Shown in pieces: positions 8,730-16,738 of a stretch of DNA of 64,000 nucleotides. The position numbers and the translations under genes were made by a program. Within the stretch, counting starts at the first letter, position 1; each line of letters starts with the position of its first letter. The DNA is from Cytophagales bacterium. GTDB lineage: Bacteria > Bacteroidota > Bacteroidia > Cytophagales > Bernardetiaceae. The stretch spans positions 1 through 64,000 of the forward strand of contig RDZD01000014.1 of the NCBI GenBank assembly GCA_004293815.1, given 5' to 3'. The notes under the pieces were generated by a model. It saw only the letters and a list, made by a program, of their open reading frames with translations. It did not search any database and was not told the origin of the DNA.

Positions 8730-9464
8730 ATGTTTGCAGTATTCAAAAAAGAAATTAATGCCTTTCTCAATAGTTTGGTGGGCTATTTGGTTATTTGTAT
8801 TTTCTTGGTGGGAGTGGGTCTGTGTGTGTGGGTGTTTCCGCAAACCTCTGTTTTAGACGCTGTTTTTGCAGATCTTTATCCTTTTTTTAGCCTTAGCCCT
8901 TATGTATTTTTGTTTTTGATACCCGCCATCACGATGCGTTCTTTGGCCGAAGAACGCAAAAACGGCACTTTAGAGCTGCTGCTTACACATCCCCTGCAAG
9001 ACTGGCAAATTATTTTAGGTAAATATCTGGCCTGTTTGGTGTTGGTTATTTTTGCGCTCTTGCCCACTTTCCTGTATTACGTGTCGGTTTGGTGGTTGGG
9101 TGCGCCGCAAGGTAACCTAGACAGTGCAGCAGTGTTTGGATCTTATTTGGGTTTGGCCTTGCTTGGGGCTGCTTTTGCTGCCATTGGGCTTTGGACATCT
9201 TCTCTTACGGCCAACCAGATTGTGGCTTTTATGCTGGGTTGCTTTGTTTGTTTCATATTCTACTATGGTTTTTCGGCTATATCGGGCATAGATACATGGT
9301 CTTCATGGGCTTACGTGGTGGCTTTTTTTGGGCTGGACACGCATTATGAAGCCCTTGGTAAAGGACTAATTGATTCCAGACATGTTTTGTATCTGCTAAG
9401 TCTTATTTTGGCGATGCTGGGGCTTACTGCACTGACCATGAGCAGCCGCAAATGGAGTACGTAA
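8730..9464 (+). CDS. gldF: Gliding motility ABC transporter permease GldF
   Basis: The 244-residue membrane protein has about six hydrophobic segments and the ABC-2 type permease pattern. It starts MFAVFKKEINAFLNSLVGYL, then PAITMRSLAEERKNGTLELLLTHPL (residues ~65-90), which is the conserved cytoplasmic loop of GldF. GldF forms an ABC transporter with GldG and the ATPase GldA, required for gliding in Flavobacterium but dispensable or absent in some gliders. Here gldG does not follow; the next gene is a sugar epimerase 22 bp downstream, an arrangement that differs from the usual gldFG pair. A NosY-like or other ABC-2 permease is the alternative, but length and sequence fit GldF. Confidence 0.83.
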   Translation: MFAVFKKEINAFLNSLVGYLVICIFLVGVGLCVWVFPQTSVLDAVFADLYPFFSLSPYVFLFLIPAITMRSLAEERKNGTLELLLTHPLQDWQIILGKYLACLVLVIFALLPTFLYYVSVWWLGAPQGNLDSAAVFGSYLGLALLGAAFAAIGLWTSSLTANQIVAFMLGCFVCFIFYYGFSAISGIDTWSSWAYVVAFFGLDTHYEALGKGLIDSRHVLYLLSLILAMLGLTALTMSSRKWST

Positions 9465-9486
9465 AATAAATTAATGCTCAAAAAGA

Positions 9487-10464
9487 ATGATTACAAATAA
9501 AACAATTCTCATCACGGGGGGAGCTGGCTTTATTGGCAGCAATCTTTGCGAAAAATTTTTGCAACAGAATAACCATGTGCGCTGTTTGGATAATCTCGCT
9601 ACGGGGCTTTATTCAAACATCCAACCTTTTCTTTCTAACCCTCTTTTTACTTGGATAGAAGGCGATGTGAGGGACTTAAACACCTGCTTAGAAGCTGCCC
9701 AAGGGGCGGATATGATTTGTCACCAAGCCGCTTTAGGTTCTGTGCCGCGCTCTGTGGCTGAGCCGCTGCGCTCGCATGACTCCAATGTGACGGGATTTTT
9801 GAATATTCTGGAGGCTGCCAAAGCCGCAAAAATCAAAAGAGTGGTGTATGCCAGCAGTTCATCGGTGTATGGCGACTCGCCCGAGCTACCCAAACAAGAA
9901 GACAAAATAGGTCGTCCAATTTCTCCTTATGCGGTTACCAAGCTGACGGATGAGCTTTATGCACATGCTTATGGCTTGCTTTATCCTCTTGAGCTTATTG
10001 GGCTGCGTTATTTTAATGTTTTTGGCAAACGGCAAAGACCTGACGGCCCCTATGCGGCGGTAGTGCCTAAGTTTATCGCGCTTATGCTCAAGGGAGAAGC
10101 TCCAGAGATACACGGTACTGGCTCTCAAAGCAGAGATTTTACCTATATCGCCAACGTACTTCAGGCCAACGAACTAGCTTTGAGTACTACCAACCCCGCT
10201 GCACTCAATACGGTCTACAACGTGGCTTGTGGCTCCAGAACCACTGTTTTAGAGCTTTTTGAGGGGTTACGTAATGTTTTGTGTGTCTACAAGCCTGAGT
10301 TAAGTGACATGAAACCATTTTTTGCACCCTCTCGGGCGGGCGATGTACCACATTCTTTGGCTTCTATAAGTAAAATAAGCACTTTGCTTGGCTATCAACC
10401 CACGCACACATTTGAGCAAGGCTTAGCCGATGCCATTGTATGGTATAAAGACAACCACGGCTAA
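9487..10464 (+). CDS. NAD-dependent UDP-sugar 4-epimerase (WbpP-like SDR)
   Basis: The 325-residue protein is an extended short-chain dehydrogenase. It has the Rossmann motif TGGAGFIGSN (residues 9-18), the acidic residue in CLDNLATG, the catalytic SSSVYGD, YAVTK (Y-x3-K), and GLRYFNVFGKRQRPDGPYAAVVPKFI, which is typical of UDP-N-acetylglucosamine/galactosamine 4-epimerases of the WbpP/TviC type. It would supply UDP-GalNAc or a related sugar for surface polysaccharide or glycoprotein. It follows gldF by 22 bp and probably shares its transcript. No glycosyltransferase cluster is adjacent, so the pathway is not fixed. Confidence 0.87.
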   Translation: MITNKTILITGGAGFIGSNLCEKFLQQNNHVRCLDNLATGLYSNIQPFLSNPLFTWIEGDVRDLNTCLEAAQGADMICHQAALGSVPRSVAEPLRSHDSNVTGFLNILEAAKAAKIKRVVYASSSSVYGDSPELPKQEDKIGRPISPYAVTKLTDELYAHAYGLLYPLELIGLRYFNVFGKRQRPDGPYAAVVPKFIALMLKGEAPEIHGTGSQSRDFTYIANVLQANELALSTTNPAALNTVYNVACGSRTTVLELFEGLRNVLCVYKPELSDMKPFFAPSRAGDVPHSLASISKISTLLGYQPTHTFEQGLADAIVWYKDNHG

Positions 10465-10701
10465 AATTATGTGGTGAGTTTTTGTGGCTCAATGACGCGC
10501 CCTACCGAAGGTTACCTCAAACAGAATGGGCTAAGAAAGCTCTTAGACAAAGTCTGCTGAGAATCGGAGGGGCGTTGCTGTTGAGGGGGAAATATCAAGG
10601 CATTCTTTAAATTTTTTCTTACCAAAAACCCTTTTGCAAATCAAAAAAACTGTAGAACTTGCTTCTGAAAGTGTTGGCTTTGGGACGCTCTTTGATTTTA
10701 G

Positions 10702-10913
10702 TTCAGACTCTGCGGAATAGGAACTTGTAAAGCAAAATATGCTGATAAAGGTAGAATGTTCAAGATAAGTGAGAAACTAATAGTAAATAAAGGTCTGATA
10801 AACTAGGTGGTTGGCGAATTTTCAAAAATGGAGAATACCCAGGACAATATCGTGGCGATTGGAAGCCAAAAGAGCAACCAACTTTAATGGATAATTTAAC
10901 TAAACAAGAGTAA
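10702..10913 (+). pseudogene. Decayed C-terminal fragment of an unidentified protein (toxin-tail-like)
   Basis: Two short open stretches read like one broken protein end. In one frame (10702-10806) the text is ...KAKYADKGRMFKISEKLIV..., then a stop. In another frame (10791-10913) it continues DKLGGWRIFKNGEYPGQYRG...DWKPKEQP and stops with TAA 4 bp before the next ATG. A single-base frameshift near 10790-10800 would join them. There is no start codon or upstream body; 10465-10701 contains only unrecognised, stop-riddled sequence. A C-terminal fragment tightly linked to a small downstream gene is the layout of polymorphic-toxin and immunity pairs, but I do not recognise the domain, so toxin identity is only an inference. 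Confidence 0.5.
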
Positions 10914-10917
10914 GCCA

Positions 10918-11379
10918 ATGAGAATATTAATCATAATCTTCACATTGTTTCAGTTGGTTGCTTGCAATCAAAAAACTCAAAAAGACAGTAAAAGCTTTGA
11001 TAGATCTATAAATGAGCCTACCCGTAGTATGTCGCTTCTAAAAGGTTTAGTTTTGAGAAAAGGAGATAAAGACGCATACTATGAGCTACAAATGGCTTAT
11101 CTTGATTTGACATATCCAGAAGAGTTTTTGCTGTATGCAATGACTATGGCAAACAAATATGATTTTCCAGAAGCCTATTTTGATGTTTATAATTGCATTG
11201 TAAGTATCAATAGATTAGATATCAAATCAATTGATCAAAAATCTGCGAGCTTAGCTGTTGAGTATTTGTTAATAGCTTCAAAGAAAAATCATGAGCAGGC
11301 TCAAGAAATAGTAAATAAGTATTCGGTAAACAATGAGGTTGCTGATAAAAGAGCATTGATAATACAAATTAATAAATAA
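10918..11379 (+). CDS. Small lipoprotein, possible immunity-type protein
   Basis: This 153-residue product starts MRILIIIFTLFQLVACNQK, a lipoprotein signal with C16 as the modified residue. The mature part is helical, with TPR/Sel1-like spacing: DAYYELQMAYLDLTYPEEFL, YDFPEAYFDVYNCI and SLAVEYLLIASKKNHEQAQ. The ATG lies 4 bp after the stop of the decayed fragment upstream, suggesting the two were once co-expressed. A helical lipoprotein encoded directly behind a toxin tail is a common immunity arrangement; this is inference, since no family is recognised. A weak terminator follows. AT content is higher than in the flanking core genes, consistent with acquired DNA. Confidence 0.7.
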   Translation: MRILIIIFTLFQLVACNQKTQKDSKSFDRSINEPTRSMSLLKGLVLRKGDKDAYYELQMAYLDLTYPEEFLLYAMTMANKYDFPEAYFDVYNCIVSINRLDIKSIDQKSASLAVEYLLIASKKNHEQAQEIVNKYSVNNEVADKRALIIQINK

Positions 11380-11383
11380 ATAT

Positions 11384-11412
11384 AAGCCTTACAGAATCTA
11401 CAGGGGCTTTTT
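11384..11412 (+). terminator. Probable terminator after the small lipoprotein gene
   Basis: AAGCCTT (11384-11390) pairs, partly through G-T pairs, with GGGGCTT (11403-11409), and a T5 run ends at 11412. It is short but well placed, 5 bp after the stop codon. Confidence 0.5.
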
Positions 11413-11609
11413 ATTCATTTATAGCATCTTCACATTTTTATTAAATAAAATCTTTGAACTTTTTTTAGTGAGCATTAAGGTAGTGAAAACTTAAATGCTT
11501 CATAAAAACAGTTGTCATTTTATAAAATTTTTACACTAAATTTGAATTTCCATACTTTAGCAAACCCCATCTGCGGCAAGTCCAAAACCGTTGAATAAAA
11601 AATAAACAT

Positions 11610-12377
11610 ATGACACCAGTAATCATTATCGGAATTGTTGTTTTGATACTCATATCAGGCTTTCGGATTGCACAGGAATACCAAAGAGGAGTTGTTTTCA
11701 GACTTGGTCGATTTCGTTCAATTAAAGGCCCTGGGCTTTATTGGATTATTCCGCTGATTGACAGGCAACAAAAAGTTGATATCAGAACAAAAACGGTTGA
11801 TTTGGAACAACAAGAAACCATTACAAAGGACAGTGTAACTATTAAAGTAAATGCTGTTCTTTGGTTTAAAATTACAAATCCCGAAGACGCAATTATTAAA
11901 GTTGCCGACTACAACAAAGCAGTTTACCAATTTTCAGTAACCGCTTTGCGCAATATAATTGGCCAGCACACACTAGATGCTGTGTTGAGAGACCGAGAGC
12001 AAATAAACGGAACGCTTCAAAGAATTGTTGGCACGATAACCGAGCCTTGGGGAATAAAAATTGAAATGGTAGAGATGAAAGATGTTGAGATTCCAGAGGC
12101 AATGCAACGCGCCATGGCCAGAGAAGCGGAAGCCATCAGAGAAAAGCGGGCAAGGATTGTAAAAGCAGAAGCAGAATTAGAAGCCTCAATAAAGCTAACA
12201 CAAGGAGCAAAAGAAATGGAGCGCAGTCCGATTTCACTTGAACTTAGGCGTATGCAAATGCTTTCTGAAATTGGCATTGATAACAACACAACTACGATTG
12301 TTCTGATACCTTCAGACTTTACAAATGCCGCAAAAAGTTTCACTGAGATAATTAGTCAAAAAAAATCTGAGGCATAA
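11610..12377 (+). CDS. Slipin / SPFH-domain membrane protein (stomatin-like)
   Basis: The 255-residue protein has one N-terminal membrane segment (VIIIGIVVLILISGF, about residues 4-18) and a band 7/SPFH domain starting at EYQRGVVFRLGRF. The slipin signatures GPGLYWIIPLID, VDIRTKTVDL, ITKDSVTIKVNAVLWFKI and QTLxxV-like helical AREAEAIREKRARIVKAEAE segments are clear. Slipins form oligomers in the membrane and organise membrane microdomains; many are paired with an NfeD protein, but none is adjacent here. The gene stands between the decayed toxin-like fragment and the restriction-modification pair, so it may be part of an accessory island. Confidence 0.9.
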   Translation: MTPVIIIGIVVLILISGFRIAQEYQRGVVFRLGRFRSIKGPGLYWIIPLIDRQQKVDIRTKTVDLEQQETITKDSVTIKVNAVLWFKITNPEDAIIKVADYNKAVYQFSVTALRNIIGQHTLDAVLRDREQINGTLQRIVGTITEPWGIKIEMVEMKDVEIPEAMQRAMAREAEAIREKRARIVKAEAELEASIKLTQGAKEMERSPISLELRRMQMLSEIGIDNNTTTIVLIPSDFTNAAKSFTEIISQKKSEA

Positions 12378-12459
12378 GCTCAACTCCTATGAAACATTTA
12401 TGTTATCAATCTCGAACACATCGTGAATCCTTTATGGCAAATAAATTTGACGCAATTAA

Positions 12460-13224
12460 ATGAAAAATAAATATGTAAATTTCATCTCGGACGACCATTT
12501 ATTGGAATGTATTGGCAACTTGCACAAAGCGTATTTGAAGGCGAAAAACAATGTCAATAAAAAGAATTTTTACTCAAATAAGGTTGATACTATCAAACTT
12601 ACCTTTGATGCAAAATTTAATGATATGGACGAAGAAAGCCTGATTCAATCAGAAATTCTGAGGCAAATTGACAAGTCAATCAACAATTCAATCGGGACTT
12701 TTCATGAGCAAATTTTAGGCGGTATCAAAGGATATCAAGCAGGCAACTTGAGTGGCTATGACATCAAAGCCAAAGACGATACTTTGTTTGCCGACATCAA
12801 GAATAAGCACAACACCATGAATAGCAGTGCTGCTGAAGCATTATTCCAGAAATTAGCGCGTTACGCTAACGACTACAAAAAAGCGAAATGCTACTGGGTT
12901 CAGATTTTGGCCAAAGGTAGTTTTTGTGAGCTATGGAGTGGCGACATTAACGGCAAGGAGTACAGCCACAGCAGAGTTTATAAAATTTCAGGCGACCAGT
13001 TTTACGCCTTACTTTCAGGTCAGGAAGATGCCATGTTTCAACTATACAAAGTGCTACCTGTTGCCATCAAAAACTATTTAAAATCGGCTGAAAAGAGCGA
13101 AGATATTGCAGAAAATTCTGCTCTTGATGAAATAAAATCAGAAACCAAGAAAAGCAAACGAAGTATTTTGGACCAAATAACTTTTGAAAATTACGGCTAC
13201 TATTTGGGCTTTGACAAGTTATAA
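12460..13224 (+). CDS. Type II restriction endonuclease, Eco47II/Sau96I family (likely GGNCC)
   Basis: The 254-residue protein resembles Eco47II-type endonucleases, recognisable from TFHEQILGGIKGYQ, SGYDIKAKDDTLFADIKNKH and NTMNSSAAEALFQKLARYA. The catalytic PD-(D/E)xK pattern is likely D101...D112-x-K114. Known members cut GGNCC; that specificity here is inferred from family and from the neighbouring methyltransferase. The C-terminus (FENYGYYLGFDKL) overlaps the 3' end of the convergent methyltransferase gene by 25 bp. The start is the ATG at 12460, with another in-frame Met only far downstream. Confidence 0.88.
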   Translation: MKNKYVNFISDDHLLECIGNLHKAYLKAKNNVNKKNFYSNKVDTIKLTFDAKFNDMDEESLIQSEILRQIDKSINNSIGTFHEQILGGIKGYQAGNLSGYDIKAKDDTLFADIKNKHNTMNSSAAEALFQKLARYANDYKKAKCYWVQILAKGSFCELWSGDINGKEYSHSRVYKISGDQFYALLSGQEDAMFQLYKVLPVAIKNYLKSAEKSEDIAENSALDEIKSETKKSKRSILDQITFENYGYYLGFDKL

Positions 13225-14438
13225 TATTGGTTCAAAAACTTTACAATAGAATAGCCAACCTCTGTTCCTAAATTAACGGGAACGGCGTTTCCTATTTGTT
13301 TGTATTGTTGAGCCATTGATCCCTCAAATTCCCAATCATCAGGAAAAGTTTGTATTCGTGCATACTCACGAACAGTAAACGGGCGAGTTTCATCGGGATG
13401 GCATCTTTCTGTTTGTTTTTGTGCAGGACTGCAAGTCAAAGTCAAACAAGGTTCGTCCCAGCCAATTCGTCTTGCAATACCAGTTTTTCCGCCACCTAAA
13501 TAAAAACTACCTCCCATAAATTCTTTTTGAATTTCAAGTGGCAAATCACGCCAGTAACCTTTGGGTGGGACTAAATCTAACACCGCTTTTTTGCTTTGCG
13601 GATATTTTGCACCCCTTGACTTTGGAACATTTGTTTCAAACAATTCTCCTTTCTTTAAGGCATCTTGCAAATTGTAAATTTTATTGTGGGGTTTTGGATA
13701 TTCATATTTTAAATCAATATCCTTTCGAATTCCAACTAAAATTAAACGCTCTCTTTTTTGGGGTACTCTGTAATTTACGGCTTTCAGCACTTGCACAGGA
13801 ACAACATCGTAACCAATCTCATCTAAAATGGAAATCATTCCTTGTAGTGTTTTTCCGTTTTCATGACTTAAGAGACCGCGGACATTTTCGCCAATACAAA
13901 TCGGCGGGTTCACTTCTCTGACAACTCTTGCAAACTCATAGAATAGTGTACCTCGTGCATCTGCAAAACCTAATTTTTTTCCAGCATAACTAAACGCTTG
14001 ACAAGGAAACCCGCCTGTAATGACATCAACTTTATTATGATACTCGGTAAAATCAAACGTCGTTATATCTCCTTCCAACACTTTCCAGTTTGGACGGTTT
14101 TTTCGTAAGGTTTGACAAGCCCATTTATCAATTTCATTCAAGGCAACACATTTCAAGCCTGCCTTTTCCATTCCAACAGCTAAGCCACCAGCACCTGCAA
14201 ACAATTCCAAGACAGTATATTCATTGTCTGGCTCAACATAATTGGTTACAATATCTGTAGAATCATGGTTAAAAAAGCCCGCAAACAGTGTTTCAACTTG
14301 CTCTCGCTTGTAAACACGGTAGTTACTTATAGGCTCGCGGAAAGCAGATAGTTTGCCTTCTCTGTCCCAACGTCTAAGAGTCTCTTTGCTTTTACCTGTT
14401 AGCTTAGAAGCTTCGGAGAGCGTTAAATATTCTTTCAT
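13200..14438 (-). CDS. DNA (cytosine-5) methyltransferase with N-terminal MerR-like HTH
   Basis: The protein (412 residues from the ATG at 14438; a TTG two codons upstream is less likely) opens with a helix-turn-helix, residues 4-50 (LTLSEASKLTGKSKETLRRW...YRVYKREQVE), of the MerR/excisionase type. The methyltransferase follows, with motif I FAGAGG (80-85), the catalytic motif IV GGFPCQAF (C146), motif VI ENVRG, motif VIII QKRERLILVG, and motif X GNAVPVNLG. It would protect the sites cut by the adjacent endonuclease by 5-methylcytosine. The HTH suggests self-regulation of the modification gene, replacing a separate control protein. Several Sau96I-like methylases carry such an extension. It is convergent with, and overlaps by 25 bp, the endonuclease gene. 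Confidence 0.93.
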   Translation of the reverse strand: MKEYLTLSEASKLTGKSKETLRRWDREGKLSAFREPISNYRVYKREQVETLFAGFFNHDSTDIVTNYVEPDNEYTVLELFAGAGGLAVGMEKAGLKCVALNEIDKWACQTLRKNRPNWKVLEGDITTFDFTEYHNKVDVITGGFPCQAFSYAGKKLGFADARGTLFYEFARVVREVNPPICIGENVRGLLSHENGKTLQGMISILDEIGYDVVPVQVLKAVNYRVPQKRERLILVGIRKDIDLKYEYPKPHNKIYNLQDALKKGELFETNVPKSRGAKYPQSKKAVLDLVPPKGYWRDLPLEIQKEFMGGSFYLGGGKTGIARRIGWDEPCLTLTCSPAQKQTERCHPDETRPFTVREYARIQTFPDDWEFEGSMAQQYKQIGNAVPVNLGTEVGYSIVKFLNQYYNLSKPK

Positions 14439-14854
14439 AACCAAGTAGATTAACCTTATACAAGGGTTACAAATTTACAACTAAAAATGATATGGACAAC
14501 AAAGGACAAAAAAAGAATAACACCCAAAAAAGACTAAAATTTACTTCTATCATCTGCCATTTCATGCCTTTGTCTCATAAAACAAACACTAGGTGGGTTT
14601 TAGCAATCTTGTAACTATCTAATAATTAGCGCATTTCAATAACTACAGCAATCTTTTTAGCGGTCGCGATTTCTGTTTTACTTTTTTTGTATTTTTGCAA
14701 AATAACACGTTTCTAGCAGTGTGTTATTCAAATTCTTTATGCAAACCCTATATTGCGATTCAAAACTGAATGCTTTGAGTTTAAGAGCGTGGTTTTGATT
14801 CCTCTCATCTCCTTACAGAACGTTTTAAGCTTAACCCAATCCAATATTTTTGTT
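14439..14854. other. Intergenic stretch between methyltransferase and cystathionine synthase
   Basis: About 415 bp without a convincing gene. It must hold the promoter for the methyltransferase (leftward) and for the PLP enzyme (rightward). A candidate -7 element TATTTTTG lies at 14690-14697, without a good upstream TTTG. The stretch 14753-14854 is in frame with the downstream gene, but its only start is TTG and it does not match the family, so it is treated as leader. Confidence 0.4.
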
Positions 14855-16015
14855 ATGAAATCTACCAAGTTTGCTACCAAGGCTGTTCATGCGGGTGTAG
14901 AGCCAGATCCTACTACAGGAGCCATTATGACTCCCATTTATCAAACCTCTACGTTTGTACAAGACGGACCGGGCATACACAAGGGCTTTGAATATTCACG
15001 TGCACAAAACCCTACAAGATTTGCCTTAGAAGCCTGTTTGGCTGCGCTCGAAGACGGGACACATGCTTATACTTTTGGCTCGGGCTTAGCTGCCATAGAT
15101 GCTTTAATGAAGTTGCTTCGCCCTGGCGACGAAGTGGTGTGTACGAATGATCTCTACGGTGGCTCATACCGCTTATTTACAAGAATCTACGAAAACTTTG
15201 GCTTCAAGTTTCACTTCGTAGATATGACCGATGCCAACAATATCCGTCCTTATTTGAATGAACGCACTAAGCTGGTTTGGATAGAAACCCCTACCAATCC
15301 GCTCATGCGCATTGTGGATATTGAGGCAGTGTGCAAAATCGCCAAAAACTACTCTAGCAAGCTGCTAGTGGGTGTAGACAATACCTTTGCCAGCCCATAT
15401 TTGCAGCAGCCATTGTGTCTGGGTGCTGATGTGGTGATGCACTCCATTACTAAATATTTGGGTGGACACTCCGATGTCATCATGGGTGCGCTCATGGTGA
15501 AGGACAGCACACTAGCCGAACAACTCAAGTTCATACAATTTGCTTGCGGGGCTGTGCCTGGTCCTCAAGATTGCTTTTTGGTGCTGAGAGGCGTAAAAAC
15601 GCTTCATTTGCGTATGGACGCGCACGGACGCAACGCATCAGCTATGGCACAGGCACTAGACAAACATCCCAAACTTAGCGGCCTTTATTATCCTGGTCTA
15701 AGTACGCATCCTTCGCATGAAATTGCCAAAAAGCAGATGCGTAACTTTGGGGGAATGATTTCTTTGCGACTGGCTCAAGAAGGTATAGAAGCCGCTGCAA
15801 GGTTTATGCGCAAGCTTGAGGTTTTTGCTATGGCTGAGTCGCTGGGCGGTGTAGAGTCGCTCTGCAACCACCCTGCCAGCATGACACATGCCAGTATACC
15901 CAAGCCTGAACGCGAAAAAATAGGCATTACGGATTCTCTCATACGTCTAAGTGTGGGCATAGAAGATGGGGAAGACCTTATCAACGATGTGCTCCAGGCT
16001 TTAGAAGCGGTGTAA
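14855..16015 (+). CDS. metB: Cystathionine gamma-synthase / gamma-lyase family PLP enzyme
   Basis: The start is set to the ATG at 14855 because the family N-terminus FATKAVHAGVEPDPTTGAIMTPIYQTSTF begins there; the product is 386 residues, the normal length. Family motifs are FEYSRAQNPTR, the PLP-binding GSGLAAIDAL, WIETPTNPLMRIVDI, VDNTFASPYLQQP, and the catalytic lysine K200 in HSITKYLGGHSD. The C-terminal ESLGGVESLCNHPASMTHA is also typical. The enzyme makes cystathionine from an activated homoserine and cysteine, or cleaves cystathionine to cysteine; these activities cannot be separated by eye, so the symbol is provisional. It has no metabolic neighbours. Confidence 0.88.
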   Translation: MKSTKFATKAVHAGVEPDPTTGAIMTPIYQTSTFVQDGPGIHKGFEYSRAQNPTRFALEACLAALEDGTHAYTFGSGLAAIDALMKLLRPGDEVVCTNDLYGGSYRLFTRIYENFGFKFHFVDMTDANNIRPYLNERTKLVWIETPTNPLMRIVDIEAVCKIAKNYSSKLLVGVDNTFASPYLQQPLCLGADVVMHSITKYLGGHSDVIMGALMVKDSTLAEQLKFIQFACGAVPGPQDCFLVLRGVKTLHLRMDAHGRNASAMAQALDKHPKLSGLYYPGLSTHPSHEIAKKQMRNFGGMISLRLAQEGIEAAARFMRKLEVFAMAESLGGVESLCNHPASMTHASIPKPEREKIGITDSLIRLSVGIEDGEDLINDVLQALEAV

Positions 16016-16063
16016 CCAAAGCAAACGCATTTCGTATAAAAGTGTGTTTATCAAACTAATTTT

Positions 16064-16639
16064 ATGAGCGAATTAAAAGAAAAATCTGAGCGTGTGGTTA
16101 AATTGCACGTGGCTTGGTCTATGGGGGCTGGTCTTATACCTGTGCCGATAATAGACATGATAGCCGTTACGGCAGTGCAAGTGGACATGCTTCGTCAGAT
16201 TTCGACCATTTATGGGCACAATTTTTCTGAAAGTGCAGGCAAGTCCTTTATTTCTGCCCTTTCAGGCACTTATCTTGCGCGTCTGGGTGCGCAAGCCATC
16301 AAGGCGATTCCGGGCATAGGTTCTCTTATTGGCGGAATTTCTATGGCTGTTCTATCTGGTGCTTCTACTTATGCTATTGGCATGGTGTTTATCAAGCACT
16401 TTGAAACTGGCGGCAATCTTTTTAACTTTAATCCTGATTCTTTCAAGCAGTTCTACAAGGATCAGTTTGAAAAAGGTAAAAAAGTGGCTGCTGACATCAA
16501 AAAAGAAGAAGATGTTAAGAAAACAGCTCAGAAAGACCCCATTGCCAAAATTAAAGAGTTAAGCGACTTGCGCGATCGCGGCATTATCAGCGATGAGGAA
16601 TTTCAAAGGATGAAAGAAAAAATTATGCAGTCTGTATAA
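16064..16639 (+). CDS. DUF697-like membrane-associated protein with C-terminal SHOCT domain
   Basis: This 191-residue protein has a DUF697-like N-terminal part: VKLHVAWSMGAGLIPVPIIDMIAVTAVQVDMLRQIS (two hydrophobic helices), then GTYLARLGAQAIKAIPGIGSLIGG and an alanine/glycine-rich helix. The C-terminal ~35 residues, IAKIKELSDLRDRGIISDEEFQRMKEKIM, are a SHOCT (short C-terminal) motif, found in many membrane-linked proteins and probably an oligomerisation element. The two are separated by a charged lysine-rich linker. Role unknown; DUF697 domains are often associated with GTPases, but none is next door. It follows metB by 48 bp. Confidence 0.8.
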   Translation: MSELKEKSERVVKLHVAWSMGAGLIPVPIIDMIAVTAVQVDMLRQISTIYGHNFSESAGKSFISALSGTYLARLGAQAIKAIPGIGSLIGGISMAVLSGASTYAIGMVFIKHFETGGNLFNFNPDSFKQFYKDQFEKGKKVAADIKKEEDVKKTAQKDPIAKIKELSDLRDRGIISDEEFQRMKEKIMQSV

Positions 16640-16649
16640 GTTTTTTGAG

Positions 16650-16701
16650 GTTTGGTTACTCCACTTATGAGTTTTTTTAACCATAGGTTGAGTAACCAAA
16701 C
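16650..16701. terminator. Inverted repeat between convergent genes (DUF697 and prfA)
   Basis: GTTTGGTTACTC at 16650-16661 is perfectly inverted at 16690-16701, with a 28-nt loop that contains a T7 run. It lies between two convergent stop codons and probably acts as a terminator, though no clean T-run follows either arm. Confidence 0.5.
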
Positions 16702-16738
16702 ACTTCCTTTTGAGCTTTAGTCTTCAACGCAAACGCTC

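Noticed and set aside
14753-14854. 34-codon N-terminal extension of the cystathionine enzyme
   Set aside because: It would start with TTG, and the family N-terminus begins at the ATG at 14855.
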